Shown here in pieces: positions 61,672-64,000 of a stretch of DNA of 64,000 nucleotides. The stretch is taken from contig NZ_ACZN01000016.1 of assembly GCF_000176135.1 (NCBI RefSeq), forward strand, positions 434,001 to 498,000, given 5' to 3'. Position 1 is the first letter of the stretch, and each line of letters begins with the position of its first letter. The translations under genes were made by a program, and so were the position numbers. Under the pieces are notes generated by a model. It did no database searches. It had not been told where the DNA came from and saw nothing but the letters and a program-made list of their open reading frames with translations. Origin of the DNA: Vibrio coralliilyticus ATCC BAA-450. GTDB taxonomy: Bacteria > Pseudomonadota > Gammaproteobacteria > Enterobacterales > Vibrionaceae.

Positions 61672-64000
61672 GTGAAAAATAACAATCCTGTATTTGAAAC
61701 TATTTCAATGCAATCGTCGATTTCCCCTGAGGCAATAGCGGTTATCTACAAAGACAAGTCGCTGACCTATTCTGAGCTTGAGCTGCAATCAAACCAATTA
61801 GCGAGCTACTTAGTTAATCAATATCCTGATGGTGATAAAGGCAAAGTAGCGGTTTACCTTGAACCTAGCCTGATGTTGCCTGTGGTGATACTGGGGGTAA
61901 TGAAAGCTGGGTTCAGTTATGTGCCTCTCTCTTCGTTCCAGCCGACAAAACGCATTCAGCAAATCTTGGATGATTCCGATGCATTCCTCATCATCACTGA
62001 TGAGTTACTGAGCAAGAAACCGAGCATGGCTGAGTGCGATACAGAGAAGCTGAATGTTGCAGCGCTTGATCTAGCTGGCACTCTACACTGCCAATCATTG
62101 CCGAAGGTAAACCATTCTGATTTGGCTTATACCCTTTACACATCAGGCTCGACGGGTGTGCCAAAAGGGGTAGAAGTTGAACATGGTAGCATGGCGTATT
62201 ATCTCGATTGGTTTAATCATGATTTATGGCCTGAAACTCAGGTAACCCTACCGCTCACCTCCTCTCTAAGCTTTGCGGCTGCGGTGACTCAATTGTTTGC
62301 TCCTTTGCTACGTGGTGACACCCTTCATATTCTTCCTGAAGGTACTTTGAATAACCCGCAACGACTCTTTGATTGGTATCAGAACCGAACTAACACGGCG
62401 ATCTACTGTGTCCCTACAATATGGAATGAATTACTCAATTACCGCTGCTCAGTCGATAGCGCGCTGTCTCTGCCTGAAACTGTTTTTCTATCCGGAGAAC
62501 CTATCGGTGAAGACATTAAGCAACGTACGTTCGACAGCATCGAGAATGTGCGTTTGTTTAACCTATATGGCCCGACTGAAACCGTTGCAAACTGTGCGTT
62601 TACTGAGTTAGAGCCAGACCAGCCCGTGACTATAGGCAAAGCGTTGGCAGGAAGTGAGTTGTTTCTACTCGATGAAAAGGGCGCATTAGTGACAGACGGC
62701 AGCGTGGGTGAAATCTGTATATGCGGCCCGGGCGTGGCTCGCGGATACAGTCATCGACCTGAATTGAGCGCAGAGCGTTTCTTCTCTCATCGCGGCCATA
62801 GCGCGCATCGCACCGGAGATTTGGGTCAGTTCAACGCAAACGGAGACATGGTGTGCCTGGGTCGCAAAGATCGTCAGGTGAAAATTCACGGAGTGCGAGT
62901 TGAGTTGGGCGAAATAGAAGCCAATCTTCGTCAGCATAGTGAAGTAGCCGACGCTGCGGTGAAAATGGTCAATGGTGGGCTGGTGGCTTACTTGCTGACG
63001 GACAAAAAACCAAGTGCTTGGGATCTACGTGCTTTCCTTAGCGAGCGCTGCCCGAGCGCGATGATGCCCGCTCAATTTGTTTACCTTGAAAGCTTTCCAA
63101 AACTACCGAATGGAAAACTCGATAGCGCTCGTCTGCCCGAGCCTGCGCCAGTAAGGCCAGAGCTGAATTATGATCGCAGCGTACCCGCTAACGACCTTGA
63201 ACGGGACCTCGTAGACATCTGGCAAGAAGTGCTCGGTTTTAGTGGCCTAGGGGTTGATGATGACTTCTTTGACTTAGGCGGGAATTCCTTGCAGGCGATG
63301 CGTGCCAGAACCCTGATTCGACGCCGCCTCTACAGCGAGATAGATTTCAAGCTCTTTTTCAGCAATGCGACGCCGCGTAAATTGGCTGCGGTTGTACCTT
63401 ATTATCTGGCAGATGACTTGGATGACGCGACATCCACTCCAAATGAGAAGAATCAAGAAGCGCAATTCGAACCGCTCACATCGCAACAGGCTTACTTCCT
63501 GACGTTAGAACAAACCAGCGCTAACCCGAAAGCCTACCAGCCTGCGTTTTGTATTTACCTTGAAGGAAAGGCAAGTTCGGAGAGCGTGGAATGGTGCCTC
63601 AATCGGGTGTTGGCCAGCAACCCAATCCTGACTACTCAATTCGATCTCGATAACTTTACCGCTAAAGAAGGTGGCTATGGTGCAGGTAAAGTAGAGATTC
63701 CGCACCGCAAGGTTGAGCATGTGTCGGGCAAACTCAGTGAAATGTCGCATTGTGATTTGCTGGATATGGCAGACATGCCGGACATCGACATTGATAGAGA
63801 GCCGCCGATTCGCCTGGCGTTATTGAGCAATAGTGACGATGAGCATGTGATCGTTGTTCGTGTCCACCACGCTGTGTTTGACCATGATTCCATTGGCATA
63901 TTCTTTGAGCAATTTGTTCAAGCTTACCGCGCTTATATGGCAGGAGATTATGGTTTTGCCCAGCATCACCAACACCACTTGAGCTTGAAACAGCATCGCG
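61672..64000 (+). CDS. Nonribosomal peptide synthetase, A-PCP-C start (3' end outside the window)
   Basis: The frame is open from the GTG at 61672 (GAGG upstream) to the window end, 776 residues. The adenylation domain (about 1-485) has YTSGSTGVPKG (A3), NLYGPTE (A5), GEICICGPGVARGY (A6), HRTGDL (A7), GRKDRQVKIHGVRVE (A8) and LPNGKLD (A10 Lys). The A4 region reads LSFAAAV, so Ala202 replaces the Asp that binds the alpha-amino group. A carrier domain follows with Ser539 in LGGNSL, then a condensation domain with H732-H-A-V-F-D737 (Gly of HHxxxDG is His). It begins with A rather than C, as expected for a starter module. Confidence 0.9.
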   Translation, partial: MKNNNPVFETISMQSSISPEAIAVIYKDKSLTYSELELQSNQLASYLVNQYPDGDKGKVAVYLEPSLMLPVVILGVMKAGFSYVPLSSFQPTKRIQQILDDSDAFLIITDELLSKKPSMAECDTEKLNVAALDLAGTLHCQSLPKVNHSDLAYTLYTSGSTGVPKGVEVEHGSMAYYLDWFNHDLWPETQVTLPLTSSLSFAAAVTQLFAPLLRGDTLHILPEGTLNNPQRLFDWYQNRTNTAIYCVPTIWNELLNYRCSVDSALSLPETVFLSGEPIGEDIKQRTFDSIENVRLFNLYGPTETVANCAFTELEPDQPVTIGKALAGSELFLLDEKGALVTDGSVGEICICGPGVARGYSHRPELSAERFFSHRGHSAHRTGDLGQFNANGDMVCLGRKDRQVKIHGVRVELGEIEANLRQHSEVADAAVKMVNGGLVAYLLTDKKPSAWDLRAFLSERCPSAMMPAQFVYLESFPKLPNGKLDSARLPEPAPVRPELNYDRSVPANDLERDLVDIWQEVLGFSGLGVDDDFFDLGGNSLQAMRARTLIRRRLYSEIDFKLFFSNATPRKLAAVVPYYLADDLDDATSTPNEKNQEAQFEPLTSQQAYFLTLEQTSANPKAYQPAFCIYLEGKASSESVEWCLNRVLASNPILTTQFDLDNFTAKEGGYGAGKVEIPHRKVEHVSGKLSEMSHCDLLDMADMPDIDIDREPPIRLALLSNSDDEHVIVVRVHHAVFDHDSIGIFFEQFVQAYRAYMAGDYGFAQHHQHHLSLKQHR

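Overview
The window looks like a stretch of Vibrio chromosome, probably the second chromosome. The evidence is a divergent norR/hmp pair followed by a cold-shock gene, a VpsT/CsgD-type regulator carrying the WLSR c-di-GMP motif, two serine proteases with GlyGly-CTERM tails, ArfA, a DUF3820 protein and typical Vibrio codon use. No rRNA, tRNA, CRISPR array, insertion sequence, integrase or replication origin was seen. The genus is an inference from gene content, not from a marker gene.

Layout. 0-7.3 kb: end of an unknown gene, a beta-helix protein, a large secreted crystallin/FG-GAP/jacalin protein, and a tandem pair of secreted trypsin-like proteases. 7.4-12 kb: VpsT-like regulator, nadE and a nadD-like gene (divergent), a small exported protein, and a GAF-GGDEF-EAL protein. 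12-23 kb: mostly transporters and redox proteins: LysR regulator with a divergent Bcr/CflA exporter, a frameshifted small gene, a double thioredoxin-fold protein, two EamA transporters (the second behind a structured leader with a leader peptide), a MATE transporter, a KefB/KefG-like pair, a HAD phosphatase and a glutaredoxin. 22.7-31.7 kb: norR/hmp with a sigma-54 promoter and NorR boxes, yaeQ, a csp gene, arfA, a ThrE-type exporter, a PBP5-type carboxypeptidase and cytochrome b561. 32-38 kb: small XRE and DUF3820 genes, an alkyl sulfatase with a small exported partner, a decayed second DUF3820 copy, and gabD.

38.2-45.3 kb is the most coherent unit that I cannot match to a named system. Eight tightly packed genes encode an exported helical protein, a LolD/MacB-type ATPase, an FtsX/MacB permease, a LolA-like periplasmic protein, a probable outer-membrane barrel, a LytS-type sensor kinase, a LytTR response regulator and a small membrane protein. 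Three direct repeats of ACC(A/G)TTC with an exact 20-bp period lie just upstream. This is the geometry of a LytTR operator and close to the BtsR site, so the operon probably encodes its own regulator and an envelope trafficking machine.

45.4-53.3 kb: LysE exporter, a small Cys/His protein, a DsbA-like protein, a membrane protein behind a perfect 32-bp palindrome, a maltodextrin glucosidase coupled to a frameshifted alpha-amylase, and an M28 lipoprotein peptidase. 53.6-64 kb is accessory in character: a Dpp/Cnt-type ABC importer with a fused permease behind a Zur-like box, a frameshifted MATE gene behind a Fur-like box, an O-methyltransferase, and the start of a nonribosomal peptide synthetase (A-PCP-C) whose adenylation domain lacks the Asp that normally holds the alpha-amino group.

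Three genes (14.4, 50.3 and 59.3 kb) carry single-base frameshifts while both halves still read as good protein. These are either recent pseudogenes or sequence errors.
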